Notes: generated by a model not told the origin, from the sequence alone. A stretch of 64,000 nt of DNA from Vandiemenella viatica (GCA_031002005.1 CM061921.1:177328935-177392934); one strand, 5' to 3'; shown: positions 20,331 to 32,296, counted from the first letter of the stretch. Made by a program: numbers and translations.

Positions 20331-21604
20331 GTAGTGACGATAGGACACGCAAAAACAGCAAGTTGCGTATACTTCATTTCGGTTGCCATATTGAAGTTAC
20401 AAAGATCTATGCACAAGTGGTAGAGTGGATCGTCTTCTACGAGGATAACAGGAACTGTTCTGCTCAAGATGGTTAAACTTCATATTTCAGATACTAGAAA
20501 TCACTTTAATTAAGTTTTAGTATCGTACGTTGATGGCTTTCATTGTTATATTGCAAGCAGTAGTTTTGTGTGTGTGTGTCTGAATATGCACAGGGGGTGT
20601 TAGGCACGGACGGTGTTTATGCGGCCGCAAGGTGATCTGCCACCCCTGACAGAACGTCTGAACAGAAAGTTCCCAATTTACTTATGCTCAGTATCATAGT
20701 GAACGCAGTACCCATTTATTAAGCTATTTATATTGTTGAGTAAATTGGGAATATGCATGTAATTCAAATATAGGTCTAGTATGTTTATTTGATAGCTTTA
20801 TTACTGTAAAATTACAACTATAATGTTATTTTTCTATTTATTCGCTTTTTATTTATTGGTTTTAATTGTTAAAAAGTATTAAAACCTAAGGGAAACTTGA
20901 CTTCGCTAAACGCAACTCTATTGGTCGAATCGAATAGTGACTTCAAAGTCTACGTTCATATTGTCACCAAGGCGTAGTTACTGGGTGTTTCTTTAATTTT
21001 GTGTTTCAGTTTTATTGTAATTTATCAGCATAATTGGTTAAATATTGCCTTATGCGAGAATACTTTTCGGAATTTTTAATGAATGAAAGCGGTTTTGTAA
21101 AAGCACGGGCAGATAATCTCCCAAAAAAGAAGTTTCAATGATGACAACGTATTTTGCATGAAATCCTGATTTTATGATCGCTGAGGTCAGAGGAGTGAAA
21201 GCTGCAAACTAATTAAGTGATAGATATTTGATTGTTTTTGTTTTTTTACGCATTTAGTTAAGTACTAGATAAACCTAATATGAATCAAGAAACACGCCGG
21301 AATAACCGACAATGAAATTGCTGACAATAGAAAATATGCATGTAATTCAAATATACCTCTAGTTGTTAGCGGAGTTCGTGGGAAGGTTTAAATGCACCCT
21401 GGAACAGGGTGAATATTAACTTTATTAAGTTAATCAATTGCAAAAAAATAACTTGCATGGACACTCCGTTCAACCCATAATTTTTGACGGGCTTTGAAGC
21501 AAGTAACTTAATTAAGTAGCAGAAAAGCATTTAATGAAAGGTCGTGAATTACATGGTGGCCATTAGTCATGTTAAACATGGATTTCAATCTGCTGCATGG
21601 TTAG

Positions 21605-21695
21605 ATGTTGAGTCAGCGTAGTGTAAGTGGTAAGTTGTCTGCCACATAATTTTCCGATCCGCGTTAAAATCCCCGTAGTATCAAACATTTTTATT
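21605..21695 (+). mobile_element. tRNA-like SINE head
   Basis: GCGTAGTGTAAGTGGTAAG resembles an A box and GCGTTAAAATCCCCG a degenerate B box, about 50 bases apart. No working tRNA fold. Confidence 0.3.
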
Positions 21696-21989
21696 TGTTT
21701 TTATCTTCAGGAATTCCTCGTAGACGATAAGGGGTGCGATACCAGCACGTGAACGTGTCGGGGAAACGGGTTTGCCGCACCGTGACATTGCGACTCCAGC
21801 CACAGTTAATCCCGTGTAGAGAGCAAGACAACGTTAGTATTTTAAATGACACCCCACCACAATTAACAACAAACTCATTTCTGAGTCGATTGTACTTGGC
21901 GTCCTATGAATATTGATCCCATAACTTTGAGCCTGCATATGTTTTCTATGTCGAGTAATTGCTGTGTTTGATGTTGAGTGTCATCTAAG

Positions 21990-22260
21990 TACTGATGTCA
22001 CCCGCCATCTCCCCCACCACCGACCTCTGACGTCATGCCATCTAGGCCTATTATTGGCTGAATTCGAAACCTCGCCAACGCTTCCTATTGGATGCGCCCG
22101 AGTTTTTCAAAAAAATCACTAGAAACAACCTTTTGGGACTATTGTTACACGGTATATAAAGCACTAGAATTTGATACAATGCAGCAAGGGCCATCTCGTA
22201 GATGAAGTAACATAAGTACATCTCACACAGTATCTAGTGAAATGTTGGTAATGTTGAAGG
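21990..22260 (+). promoter_or_regulatory. Possible retroelement-type promoter region (solo LTR candidate)
   Basis: GC-rich for its surroundings. It has an inverted CCAAT-type ATTGG at 22052 and 22087 and a clear TATA box TATATAAAG at 22153-22161, followed by a pyrimidine/CA start zone. This layout is seen in LTR promoters. No second LTR, primer-binding site or coding region is visible, so this may be chance. Confidence 0.2.
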
Positions 22261-22566
22261 AACGCGACTTGCCGCTGGTATCATACGGAACGGGCGAGCA
22301 TGACGTCGCGAAGCACTGCTTTCTAGTTGTCGGCGTTAACATTTAAGCCTCCTGTGGTGAGGAAGGGAACATGTCTCAAATCTTCCAATATCACTATGAT
22401 ACCAATGCCGGCAACGAGAGGATCAGCATCTATAAATATTATATCCACGTGATAGGATGAACAGAGTTTGAATGCAGTACTAACGCAGGCTCACGTCGAC
22501 CGAACAGCTCGATTGTGAACCTGTAGCAACAATAAACAACAGATTCGACATTTCTATAGATGACAA

Positions 22567-22781
22567 TGCCACCGCTCCTCTGGCCTCGCATTTAGAAGGA
22601 CGTGGGGTCAATCCACGACGGCCATCCAGATTTTGGTTTTCATGTTTTCCTCAAACCATTCCAGGTGAAGCCGGGATGATTCCTTCAAAAGGCCATAGCC
22701 GAATTCCTTACCGTTCCTTGCCCCCAGTCGTTTGCCACATCTAACGACGTCGACGTCGCGTAAAACCATAAGCAAAAAAAG
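22567..22781 (+). mobile_element. SINE-1 copy, 5'-truncated, dCGTCGACG-type 3' tail
   Basis: Begins within the head (CTGGCCTCGCATTTAGAAGG), then a decayed B box, CATCCAGATTTTGG, ATTCCAGGTGAAGCCGGGAT, CCTTCAAAAGGCCATAGCC, and a tail TCTAACGACGTCGACGTCG, CGTAAAACCATAAGC and A7. No clear target duplication. Confidence 0.8.
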
Positions 22782-24317
22782 AAATCGACCACCTAGCCGA
22801 TAGTTCGTTGTGCTGGACAGCGTCGCAGTTGTCATCCATCCTGGTCACCGATAGTGCGAAACAGTGCCATCTAGAATCCAGACCGTCTCAGCGGGGAACT
22901 CCATCAGATAGGGCGATCGCTCATACTACAGTGGGTACGCGCTGCTTCCCTAAGATTCTTTCGTGACATTTCATGGTGGCGAAACATACTCGTCTGTCAC
23001 ATTGTCACTCTATCCTTCTCCATCCGTGCATGCCCTATCGTCGGTCGCAGTGCATTCGTCTTGCGCCATTTTCAATTTTTCCTTCCAGCTCTGTCATAGC
23101 TCTCGGAGTCACTCAATCCCGGTCTTGGATTCTTTCTGATGCGCGATTTGATTTTACTGGCATTTTGTATAATTCCGAACATATTTTCAAGAAATATTAA
23201 TGTTATTTTGAGATTTTAAACTTAATATAAATATTCGCTTCTGTTACGGCGATTACTTCTCCACTTTAGGTCTTACTTGTGCTCCACGAACTCTCAAAGA
23301 CATCATAAGCAACGTCTTATCTCAACGCACTCCGGAGCTACAGTAGTTTTAATTTTTGCAACGATTAAAACCGTGACTGTCACTTTTATGTGCCTAAACG
23401 AACGCAGTGATGTCAACGGTGAACCTCATCCGAAGTAACAGGGGCTACCTGTGTCTGGTTCAATAGTTGCTCTCGGAGTTATTAACGATTAAAATTTGAC
23501 TGTATTTTGTCACACAAGAAAGTTAGACAAGTCTCCACTGTGACGAATAGGAAAAGGAAAGAATTAAACTCGAAACGTGTGGTAAAATTTTCTATTACAG
23601 TTACTTGAATAATCCAAATGAATTTTTATCTGTTAAATAATTTCTGTTGATCATCATTGTATACGAGAATCACTGATTTTTAGCGACTTTGATGTTATGC
23701 ATTTCTTACACTAAACCAGCGCTTAGAGTAATTGCAGCTCCTAGAGACTTGGCATCTCAGATAAAAGTGGACTTCAAACGGGCACTGTTGTTGTAAGTGG
23801 ATGTCATCCTTATCTGGCTACCGTTTACACTGATGGAAGGTCCAAGGACTAACAGATAAAAAAGGTAAAACATTAAAAATATTATTTCAGAAGGTGCTGG
23901 ACTTAAATAACAGTGCGGCAATAAATTCGCAGAGATTTCCGCGGAAGTTTTTCTATCACGGAAAAACAGTGCAATTTTAAGGATTTTATGACAAATATTT
24001 AAAATAGTTTGTGTCAGAATTTTCCGACATGCCATAAAATTCGATGGAAGTTATGCAAAACCTCTCATTATTGACAGTACACAATCAACGGTCATTCACG
24101 TTTCAGCTGCTGATGCGCACCAATGACACTTTCAGTGTAATGAGATACCGTTTCATGCTATGCAATCTCTATTAAATGCTTCCCCAAAGAGTACATTTTT
24201 TAAGTCTACCTTTTCCGGCGATATAAAGAAAAATTGAATTAACTACTGATCGCAGTGAGAGTATGCCTTCTTATCTCGGTCACATGCGCTGTCATAAGCC
24301 TGATAATCTCGCAGAGC

Positions 24318-24412
24318 CAGAAATCACTCCAGGATAACGGGATGGTTCCTCCAAAAGGGTGTGGCCGAGTTTCTTCCCATACTGTACCAAATGACCTCGT
24401 CGTCTACGAGCC
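24318..24412 (+). mobile_element. SINE-1-like body fragment
   Basis: Matches the SINE body order: AAATCACTCCAGG, GGGATGGTTCCTCCAAAAGG, GTGGCCGAGTTTCTTCCC, then ATGACCTCGTCG. The tRNA head is missing. The GGGATGGTTCC wording differs from the other copies, so it may be a related family. Confidence 0.55.
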
Positions 24413-25289
24413 TTGTTCGTGTTCTCAGTGTTATATACTCTTAAATATCACGGTGTTTTTTTTTTTTAATGTTGACCTTATATAACAAATATGTCCGCAT
24501 TAATCACTTGGCCGTATTCATTAGATCATCTTTCCAGCTGTGGATAACATTGTTACATATTTAAGTGATTCAAAGGTAGATGTCTTGTAGTTGTTCTGCT
24601 ATCTCGAGTAATCACGTCCCTCTTGACCTTTTTGAGTGTTAGAGTTATACGAGTGTTTTGTGACAGAAACGAGCCAATCGGAGGACACACTTATATACAT
24701 ATACTAGCAGTGCCCGTGACTTTTACAACCTGACTCAGAGAAGCTCACGATCAGTTTTTTTTTTGGTCTTATTAATTACCACCATTAATGTACTAAGGCA
24801 GGTCACAAATGAGTCAACACCAGGGGTAAATATCAATAACAGGTAGTTTGAGAATGGAACAAAATTAATTTACATTATTACATGAATCATTTGTCTTCAT
24901 TAATTTATTAAAAATGGACTCGAACGATGCAATCATTCAGAATCAAGGAAAAGAAATTGACAGTAGAATAAAAATACTTGCAAATATACATACTGTATGT
25001 TCTTATGTGCTACAGCGCCCGCGTCAGATTATATACGATCGTTGTAAACATTTCGTCTGCGAGAAGGTTTTCCTCAAACAATATTAATTGTTGCTGCAAT
25101 TAAATAAGTGGGCACTTTTTTTATTTCTCACATCCAAACATAACGTAATCTATCACTAACGTGATATAAGTTATCACTTTGTATAGTTCGTTGAATTATA
25201 TCGATCCGTGCACACGCACACAAAGATTCGAAAAGTTATGGTTTTGGTCCCTGTAGTATGTGGTACTGACGGGATAAACTGGTTAACTG

Positions 25290-25380
25290 GTGACAGAAGC
25301 TGTCACTGTGTCAAGTTTCGTTGAAATGCGCTACTTAGGTTTTGCGTGATGCGCGGACAAAAAGACTCCGTATTATTCTG
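25290..25380. repeat. Short dispersed motif shared with 30744-30810 and 31119-31190
   Basis: The sequence GTCACTGTGTCAAGTTTCGT then GCGTGATGCGCGGACAAAAAGAC parallels the two other sites. I recall similar AAGTTTCATCGAAATCGG...GCGTGATGCGCGGACA motifs at 3' ends of non-LTR elements. No coding sequence is attached here. Confidence 0.4.
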
Positions 25381-25634
25381 TACATGACCATTTTGCAATA
25401 ATACAAAATAAAATATTAATCTGTGTATAATAACAATTTTGATCATTTACTTATAATGCCGGGCACCATGGAAAAAAATTAATTGAAATTAATAAGCTAC
25501 AAAAGATAGGTGGAATGATATTACTTCTCTCTGAATTATAGACCCAATAAAGCTAACAAATTCACAAACAGTTTATTTAAATTCAAAATTATCCTTCAAA
25601 CAAATTTAATTATCTTGTCGTTAAGTAAACAAAT

Positions 25635-25835
25635 AATAATAATTCCGTGTGGTCAGGGTACAGGGGACCTACAGTTTAACGTGGAATCCATACTTCACAT
25701 TGCACGGCAAGCTGTGCCAGAGGTTAAGGTCGGGTTAAGGTCTTATGAAAATTCCAGCCGAGACAGGGATTCGAACCGGGGACCTATCGATCCCCACTCG
25801 GGCATCATATTAACCACCGAGCTACCAGACCGCTC
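25635..25835 (-). mobile_element. SINE-2 copy with 11-bp TSD
   Basis: Flanked by AGTAAACAAAT at 25624-25634 and 25836-25846. The minus strand gives a tRNA-like head GAGCGGTCTGGTAGCTCGGT with B box GGTTCGAATCC, then CTGTCTCGGCTGGAATTTTC, and a body with GGCACAGC-, AACGTTAAACTGTAGG-type and CCACACGG signatures, ending in (ATT)n. It is a second SINE family, unrelated in body to SINE-1. Confidence 0.85.
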
Positions 25836-26818
25836 AGTAAACAAATTAACAATACTGTTGACACACATATTTAACACGAAATTGAATAGATAATCACGCA
25901 AGACAACGAGCAGATCATTAGTTCAGTGAAACATGAACATTTCTATCGTGTGATTTGCAACACCAGGGCACGATTGGATGGCTATGATTTCTGTTGAGTT
26001 GAAGTTAGCACGCCGATGTCTTCATCAGTCAGCATGACATCGGAACACCACGTTGCCAGACGGTAATGTTTCTTCACATAATGGCACTGTGATCCATGCA
26101 AACGTTCCGCCTTATCAGGAATACCAATGCTTGACAATTCGCTATCGAAGAACTCAATTTCGCTGTTAAATTGCAGATGTGTGCACGTGACTACGACGCT
26201 AACTTCCCACAGTGAAATGTTTTTATATTTATTATCCGTTCAGCAATTCTGATTTAACTGGACAATGTTGAATTTTACAAAACGTAACATACATTCTAAC
26301 ATGGGTTGTGATCACCCCATCAGGTGCCATCAGTAACTACAGAACAATACTATACAATAAACACTTCATGATAATAATGAAAACAGTGTTATAGGCATTA
26401 ATAGTTATAATGGAATTGGCTTAAAATAATTACTCTTTTGTTGATAGAATGCGTTTAGCTTTGAGCGCTGAGCAGAATCTATCTTGTAACATATAAGGCA
26501 GATGCAGTTAACAAGCGAATAAGATGATAGGTGGCCAAATGTGATACACTATATTTTTTATCTTTTTTTATTAGTTCACTATTTCATCGAAATAACTATT
26601 TCATAGATAACTGTCTTGAAGAAAGCGTGTTTCTTTAATCTTGTTTGTTCCATTCTTTTCCCTAGTTCATAGAATTGCGCACCAGTTACTAGATTAATTC
26701 GCATGATAATGTTTTTTGGACTGATGTTCTATGAATTCATTAGCATAAGCGATATTTAGTTCTTTGTGTCGCGAACTTTCGTGTACATGCTGTATTATTG
26801 TGCGTTCAACACTAATCG

Positions 26819-26998
26819 GACCGAGCGTGGTGGGTGGGTGGTTAACGTTCTGGCCTCGCATTCGTGAGGACGCGGGTTAGAATCCCCGTCCGGGCATACA
26901 GATTTGGTTTTTCCGGTTTCCCCAAATCATTCCAGGCGAATGTCGGGATGCTTCCTTCAAAAAGCCCATGGCCGAATTCCTTCCCGTTTCTTGATGAG
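26819..26998 (+). mobile_element. SINE-1 copy, 3'-truncated
   Basis: Starts GGACCGAGCGTGGTGGGTGG with head TTCTGGCCTCGCATTCG, B box region GGGTTAGAATCCCC, CATACAGATTTGG, CCCCAAATCATTCCAGGCGA, GGGATGCTTCCTTC and GAATTCCTTCCCGTT. It ends before any known tail, with no poly(A) or duplication visible. Confidence 0.8.
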
Positions 26999-27059
26999 CA
27001 CATTATCTGGCCGCCTGCATGGAATCCAAGCCACGTGATCAAACCCAACGCTTAAAAAG

Positions 27060-27145
27060 TCCTAGCCCCAACGGAATTTGAAACCGGTACCGCACCCCGA
27101 ACTTTTGTAAGCAAGCGCATTAACCACTGAGCCAACAGACAGTTC
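27060..27145 (-). mobile_element. tRNA-derived SINE head, third type
   Basis: The minus strand reads GTCTGTTGGCTCAGTGGTTA (A box TGGCTCAGTGG), ATGCGCTTGC, and GGTTTCAAATTCCGTTGGGG (B box). Anticodon-like spacing is right for a tRNA-derived head but there is no SINE body next to it. Confidence 0.55.
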
Positions 27146-27639
27146 ACATTACAGCACACACACTGTTCCGTTAGTTTTCAGAATTTCATGACAAAATATG
27201 TTATTTATCCCGGAATGTCCTTGATGAATCTTTACGTGTAGAACCACTGGTCGCATTTTGTCTCTACTTTTGTGATTTGGTTATCTCTCCTACCGGTTCT
27301 TCGCAAAGTAAGGTTTGAAATCTGTTTTGCGTTTGTATATTAACTACATAACTCATTTTTGGTATTGCCCAAGAGGGTTGTTGCAATCTGTTTCCACTAT
27401 TTTTGTCTCAGCGCTTTTGGCCAGTTGTTTTGTGGCCATTAACATCATCCATAATGGACATAAAACAAATAGTATTATTTGAGAACTAGGGAGGCTGAGC
27501 GATATTGGCACCTGCATGAAGGTGCGTTTCCACAGTTCTCGCGATAACTCTCCGAACCCTGTCCACTGGAGAGCAGCGGAGAGTAATCAAGATGGCGGCG
27601 CACCTGTCATCATACTAGCTTCTTTTACTAAAAAGAGGA

Positions 27640-27890
27640 AAAACTGAATAGCAAAAGCTGCTGGGTTAAGCCTTGGATTAAAAGAAGAAGTGTTTTTGGA
27701 GCCAGACATATGGTTACAGGTTGAAGACGTGCAACAGTTTAGGAACTTTCGTAGGTTAATGAGCTGTGAAGTTGAGTGTATCATACTCGTACAATCTGTG
27801 GGACCCACAATTTTCAAAAACGACACTAAAATGAAAAAATCTAAATCAGTACATGAACGAGTTACGGCTAATCTTCGATTTTTTGCATAA
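27640..27890 (+). pseudogene. PIF/Harbinger transposase N-terminal fragment
   Basis: AKAAGLSLGLKEEVFLEPDI then FRNFRRLMSCEVECIILVQS, VGPTIFKNDTKMKKSKSVHE and RVTANLRFFA match the conserved N-terminal block (NFLRMxxxxFxxLLxxVGPxIxKKDTxMRxxIxxxERLAVTLRFLATG). It stops where the family continues ATG; the nuclease part is absent. Confidence 0.7.
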
Positions 27891-28364
27891 GGTAAATTTA
27901 CTTATTGCATACTACGTCGATTTCATTTTTAAAAAAATATTTATTACATCGTCTTGACATAATTTTGGGGGGATTCGTATTCGAGCCTCCATTACATTAC
28001 TTACCGATTTACGATGTGTTGGAAAGACAGTAAATTCCGGATTTACAAACTTCAGTGCATTGAAGTAAAGCTACTTACATTAATAATTTTCATCTGCACC
28101 ACTTCCACTTTTCCTATTTTTATTTTTTTACAGTTCTTGAGATACTTTGGAAAGTAAATAAAATTTTACTTCATTTTTGAACTTCCTACGGTCATTACAA
28201 CGTCTCTATAATAATTATAGACACATTGTCAGGAAAATAAATGTTATGAAATTGTATATAAACATGGTTCATATTCCATAAATTTTGAAGGTTCATTTGA
28301 ACTTCTCCTGAACAGAAAAATTTCTCTCCTATTTCTTCAAAACATTTGGTTTTCAAATTCTATA

Positions 28365-28475
28365 ACACTAATCGGCACATTTCACATTCCACAGCAATTC
28401 TCTGCATTCGAAGATTTTAATAAATTCCTTTGCATCTTCTAATGACCAATTTCTATCCAATAAATCCCACCGAGC
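28365..28475 (-). pseudogene. MADF-domain fragment
   Basis: The minus strand reads WDLLDRNWSLEDAKEFIKIF then ECRELLWNVKCAD and a stop. This is the first half of a MADF domain (xFIxxFxxxxxLWxVxxxDY). It belongs to the same element as the transposase fragment at 27640-27890. Confidence 0.6.
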
Positions 28476-28872
28476 TCTCATACTTTCGAACAGGGTTCGT
28501 AATCTGCGGAATGACGTGTCTACTTGCGAGCAAGTCGATTACTACTGGCGTGTCCACTATCGAGAGCTTCTCGCCAGAATTTACTCTCAAGTGGAAACGC
28601 ACCTTTAAGCTGTACTTACATTTGGTTCAGCAATCGGTCCGACTTAGCGAGAAGATGTGGAGGTTGAGGCTACTGTTGATGTTGAAGCATCTGCTGTTGC
28701 TACTGCTGGTGTTAATGTTGTTATTGTTGTTGATGTTGAAGATAACTTTGCGGGTAAGCTGTGACCCGTTGGTGACGAGCTGTTTGAATTGGCTACTTTT
28801 CTGGGGCTGCAAATACGGGTGGTTGGGCTGCTTTATTTCAAGAAATCTTGTCACTGTCCGGGAATTTTTTTT

Positions 28873-29108
28873 TTATTTACTTATGGCTTTACGCCTCGTC
28901 GACGTCGAGGTATCTAGAGGGGCATGGGATTCGGGACAATGAACGGGCTGTTATTCGGCGATGGCCTTTTGAAGGAAGCATCCTGACTTTCACCCGGAGT
29001 TATTTGGGGAAACACTGGAGACCCAAATCTGGATGGCCGGACGGGGATTCGAACCCACGCCCCCCCCGAGTGCCAGGTCAGAACGTTACCGCTCACCCAC
29101 CACGCTCG
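28873..29108 (-). mobile_element. SINE-1 copy, full-length, CGTCGACG-type tail
   Basis: The plus strand begins with T9 and TTACTTATGGCTTTACGCC, then TCGTCGACGTCGAGG (tail), CCTTTTGAAGGAAGCATCC, CCCAAATCTGGATGGCC, GGGGATTCGAACCCACGCC (reversed B box) and CACCCACCACGCTCG (start). A strictly matching duplication is not visible. Confidence 0.85.
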
Positions 29109-30371
29109 TTGGTCCCTGAAGAACGACGGCAGAACTACAAAATTTGAAATTTTCTGTTCAAGTGCGTAGTAAGTATAAGATGACCCTTTTCAATCAGTGG
29201 AACAATGACAGAATTGAAATTAATTTTTTGCGGCCTTACGGAAGTTACGCAAGTGTTAAGAATTGTTTATTACACCAGAATATAAGTGACCTAAATGAAG
29301 TTTATGTCCTTATTGCTGTCAATTTTCTGTAAGTTTTGGGTTTTAACTGTGCTTTTGATGGTTGTTCCAATTGCAATGACATAATTCTGCTTTCAATAAT
29401 TACAGATCAACTTAACGATGAGTAAACGTACCCAGAAGATTATGCCACCTTCTATTTCTTCTCGTGAACATAAATTGTGTTTTTTATTTAATGAATAATC
29501 GAGAAAAAGTTAGTGATTCTAAAAAAATTCCCACCATTATTACCTGAATCTGCATGATATCATATAATAAATATGATACTTCCCAACTTCCCAATTTTCT
29601 TTTGTTGGTTAGCTAGTCATTAATAAATGTTCTGTTTTCTTACTCTCTTGAAAATTACGTATTTTGAAGTTTTGCCGTTGTTTTTCCGGGGCAGCCATAT
29701 CTTTGATCGTATCAGATGGATTTACGGCATTTATGCTAGAAATATCACTGTTGATAGCGGTGCAAATGGCTGAAGCAAAGTTCGTGTTTGCTGTTCATAA
29801 CGTTAAGTATAGAGAAAGTTCGGTTATATTCATCCACCGAAGGACCACTTACCAGTTTGTAGGGTCGCATCGCTAGAATATTTGATCACACACGCTTAAA
29901 CAGTGTCAGTCAGAAGACGTTGTGTCAGAACAATTTTCCGTTAGCGAGACGAGCACTGGAGGGCAGGAAGTACGCGTCTGTTCTTTACCGCTGTTCATAT
30001 GGAAATGTGCGTAGTTCCTAAAAGTTGCTATTTTCTCGGCGTCGCAAGTCGCCGAGTGAGACAGTTTAATGGCGGATTCTCCGAGTCAATATTTTTTATA
30101 AATTCCCATAAGAGGTTTTCGTACATACATAAACTTTGTCGTATCGTGTGTCGTTTACTAGCAAGCCAAATTTCCGCGATTCTTTCACAATGTCACTCAA
30201 GCGTTATAATCTCTGGAGACTGCTAGCTCAAATTCTATTGTCCGAGCTGTTTACTTGCTCTTGCATCTGCGCTTGCCAGGCTGTCTGTTTCCCATTTATA
30301 GGTACACTCAGTCCTCTCGCAGTTAAATTTTCATAGCTATTATTAGATGTAGCAGAGATCACCTGTTACAG

Positions 30372-30674
30372 CGGAGCGACCTTGTGGCACAGTGGATAAA
30401 GTGTCTGACTGAAGATGGAAAGGTCCACAGTTAGAATCCCTGTCTCGACGGGCATTTTCACAGGCCCTCAACCCCACCCTAACCTCTGGCACAGCCCGCT
30501 GTCTAATGTGAGGTACGTGAGAACGCTTCCGTGGTTCGGATTCCACGTTAAACTGTAGGTCACCTGTACCCAGTAGGATTACCGGGTTAGGTTGAGGCAG
30601 CTACGACAGAGACGGAATGCACAGACGATATAAACCCTGTCACCGGGTCATTATGACCACACGGAATTATTATT
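30372..30674 (+). mobile_element. SINE-2 full-length copy with 11-bp TSD
   Basis: Flanked by ACCTGTTACAG at 30361-30371 and 30675-30685. Head GCGACCTTGTGGCACAGTGG (A box), B-box-like CAGTTAGAATCC, then CTGTCTCGACGGGCATTTTC, GGCACAGCCCGCTG, CACGTTAAACTGTAGGTCAC, a CACCGGGTCATTATGACCAC block and ATT repeats at the end. At 303 bp it is the longest copy of this family here. Confidence 0.9.
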
Positions 30675-30743
30675 ACCTGTTACAGTATCATAGGAAACTT
30701 ATCGAAATAAAATTTGTTTTACACATCAACCCAAGACATGAGA

Positions 30744-31230
30744 AGTCACTGTGCCCAGTTTCGTTACAAACCTTCCATTAGTTTTTGCGTGAGGGTGGAC
30801 AGACAGACCAAAACTGTAAATTTTGAAATCTGTTACTCTGTGTCATTAGGAACCATCTTACTAATCTGGATTATAAGTATCCAAAATTACAACTCATGAC
30901 ATAAGCACCCAGCGTGGTGGGTGAGTGGTAACGGTCTAGCCTCGCATTCGGGAGGACGTGGGTTCGATTCCCCGTTCGGGCATCCAGACGAATGCCGGAA
31001 TGCTTCCTTCAATAGGCCATGGCCTAATTTCTTCCCGTTACTTGTCCCCAGTCCTTTCTCGCCTCTAATTACCTTGACGTCGACGAGGTGTAAAGCCGTG
31101 AGCAAAAAAAGACATAAGCTTTCACTATGTTCAGTTCCGTTAAAATTCGTTCGTTAGCTTTTGCGTGTTGAGCGGACAGACCGACAAAAAGTCCAAAGTT
31201 TTTGCATCTCTTATCATCAGTAGCGCACAT
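30744..31230. repeat. Tandem pair of a 3'-end-like motif, split by a SINE-1
   Basis: Copy 1 near 30744-30850 (GTCACTGTGCCCAGTTTCGT, TTAGTTTTTGCGTGAGGGTG, GACAGACAGACCAAAA) and copy 2 near 31119-31225 (CTTTCACTATGTTCAGTTCC, TAGCTTTTGCGTGTTGAGCG, GACAGACCGACAAAAAGTCC) lie in the same orientation. Without the SINE they would be about 163 bases apart. Confidence 0.6.
30907..31110 (+). mobile_element. SINE-1 copy with 9-bp TSD and internal deletion
   Basis: Flanked by GACATAAGC at 30898-30906 and 31111-31119. Head ACCCAGCGTGGTGGGTGAGT, B box GGTTCGATTCC, CATCCAGA joined directly to CGAATGCCGGAATGCTTCC (the GATTTGGG...CCAGG part is missing), GGCCATGGCC, tail TTGACGTCGACGAGGTGTAA, AGCCGTGAGC and A7. 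Confidence 0.9.
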
Positions 31231-31831
31231 TACATTTACTGTTTTTGAAATAAATTTTATGTACAGATACAACTTTTGTACAATCTTATTATATAATAAA
31301 ATCAGATTTTTCAACAGCTACTCAGAACGTTGATGGCAGCGGCGTTGCACACGGAACGCTTCCTAGGCGTGAATTTTGTAATTTTTAAAGCAGACATTAG
31401 TCTTAATTGCTAGAATCAGGTAAAGAGATAGCGCCGTGCGGACAGTAACAATTAAAGTACACCATTAATACAGTACTGTTATTGACCTTTTTTCTTACGC
31501 AGTCTTTACTTATTACTAAAATACTGCATGCTAAACGAGTTACTACAGTTTGGCCGTGTGTTGTGGATATGAAGGAGGGTTTCCATAATGATCTAGTTCT
31601 AGGAGATTACCAGGAGGGTCTTCAGAAATAACACAATACATAAACACTTGTTGTGCAGAACACGGCTTAAGCTTCTCACGACAGGTATGCTTCCCTATTA
31701 ATTACTAAACAACCGGAGGATGCAAATATAAAACCATTCTGTTTTCGTTACCCCAGAATACCGCTATACAAAGTTCCTAATGGAGGGTAGGGAGACCTTT
31801 TCTATTAGGATCCACGATGAACGATGGACGA

Positions 31832-31832
<1 letters not shown>

Positions 31833-31885
<53 letters not shown>
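31833..31885. repeat. Poly(A) tract, 53 bases
   Basis: An uninterrupted run of A at 31833-31885, about 410 bases before the Notch EGF7-9 exon. Its length suggests the tail of a retroposon, but I recognise no element body upstream. Assembly length at such tracts is unreliable. Confidence 0.8.
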
Positions 31886-31888
<3 letters not shown>

Positions 31889-32296
31889 CAACAGTGTCTA
31901 GTGAAGTTCGACTTCCTTCCAACCATGTTACTATATGTAAGCCTATTTCGTTACTACAATTCTTTTTGATACAGCTGCAACTATCTGTTTTTTTTTCGAT
32001 AAGTACAGCGACATTTCATAGTCGTTGTGGAATGTGTGAAACACCTTTCCACGTAAAAACTGCACTGCTTCTGTTAACAATTAAATTCCCGAGCCGAGAC
32101 GAATGACGATATACTGATCACTGTACAAAGCAATCTGCCAAGATGCTAGGTGGAAAAACGTTTAGCACATGACAAAATGTCCCGGTGCGGTGGTAACACG
32201 ACAATAATCTTATTCCTAATAATATTACAGTTGCTGAGGTGAGTGAAAAATTGAATAAATGGTGATAGCAAATGGACACCCGCGTGTTTGTTACAG

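Larger units (their letters stand above)
27519..28605. mobile_element. Second PIF/Harbinger relic with convergent transposase and MADF genes
   Basis: Ends AAGGTGCGTTTCCAC and GTGGAAACGCACCTT are perfect 15-bp inverted repeats. The flanking triplets do not match clearly (TGA or ATG against TAA), so the target duplication is not preserved. A transposase fragment lies on plus (27640-27890) and a MADF fragment on minus (28365-28475), the same convergent layout as the 6.3-9.8 kb element though with unrelated ends. Confidence 0.7.
1..32296 (+). other. Notch intron upstream of the EGF7-9 exon (5' end outside window)
   Basis: No EGF-type peptide is visible on the + strand before 32297, so everything from base 1 is intronic sequence at least 32 kb long. 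Stretches with no recognised element are about 300-1610, 2761-3490, 4000-4700, 9839-10490, 18240-20160, 20470-21600, 21700-22560, 22785-24310, 25850-26815, 27146-27518, 29110-30360 and 31240-32296. These contain only short AT-rich frames without family similarity that I recognise. The remaining parts are mobile elements listed separately. Confidence 0.85.

Noticed and set aside
22153..22161. TATA box as promoter of a nested host gene
   Set aside because: No coding sequence follows that I can support; kept only as a low-confidence LTR-type promoter candidate.
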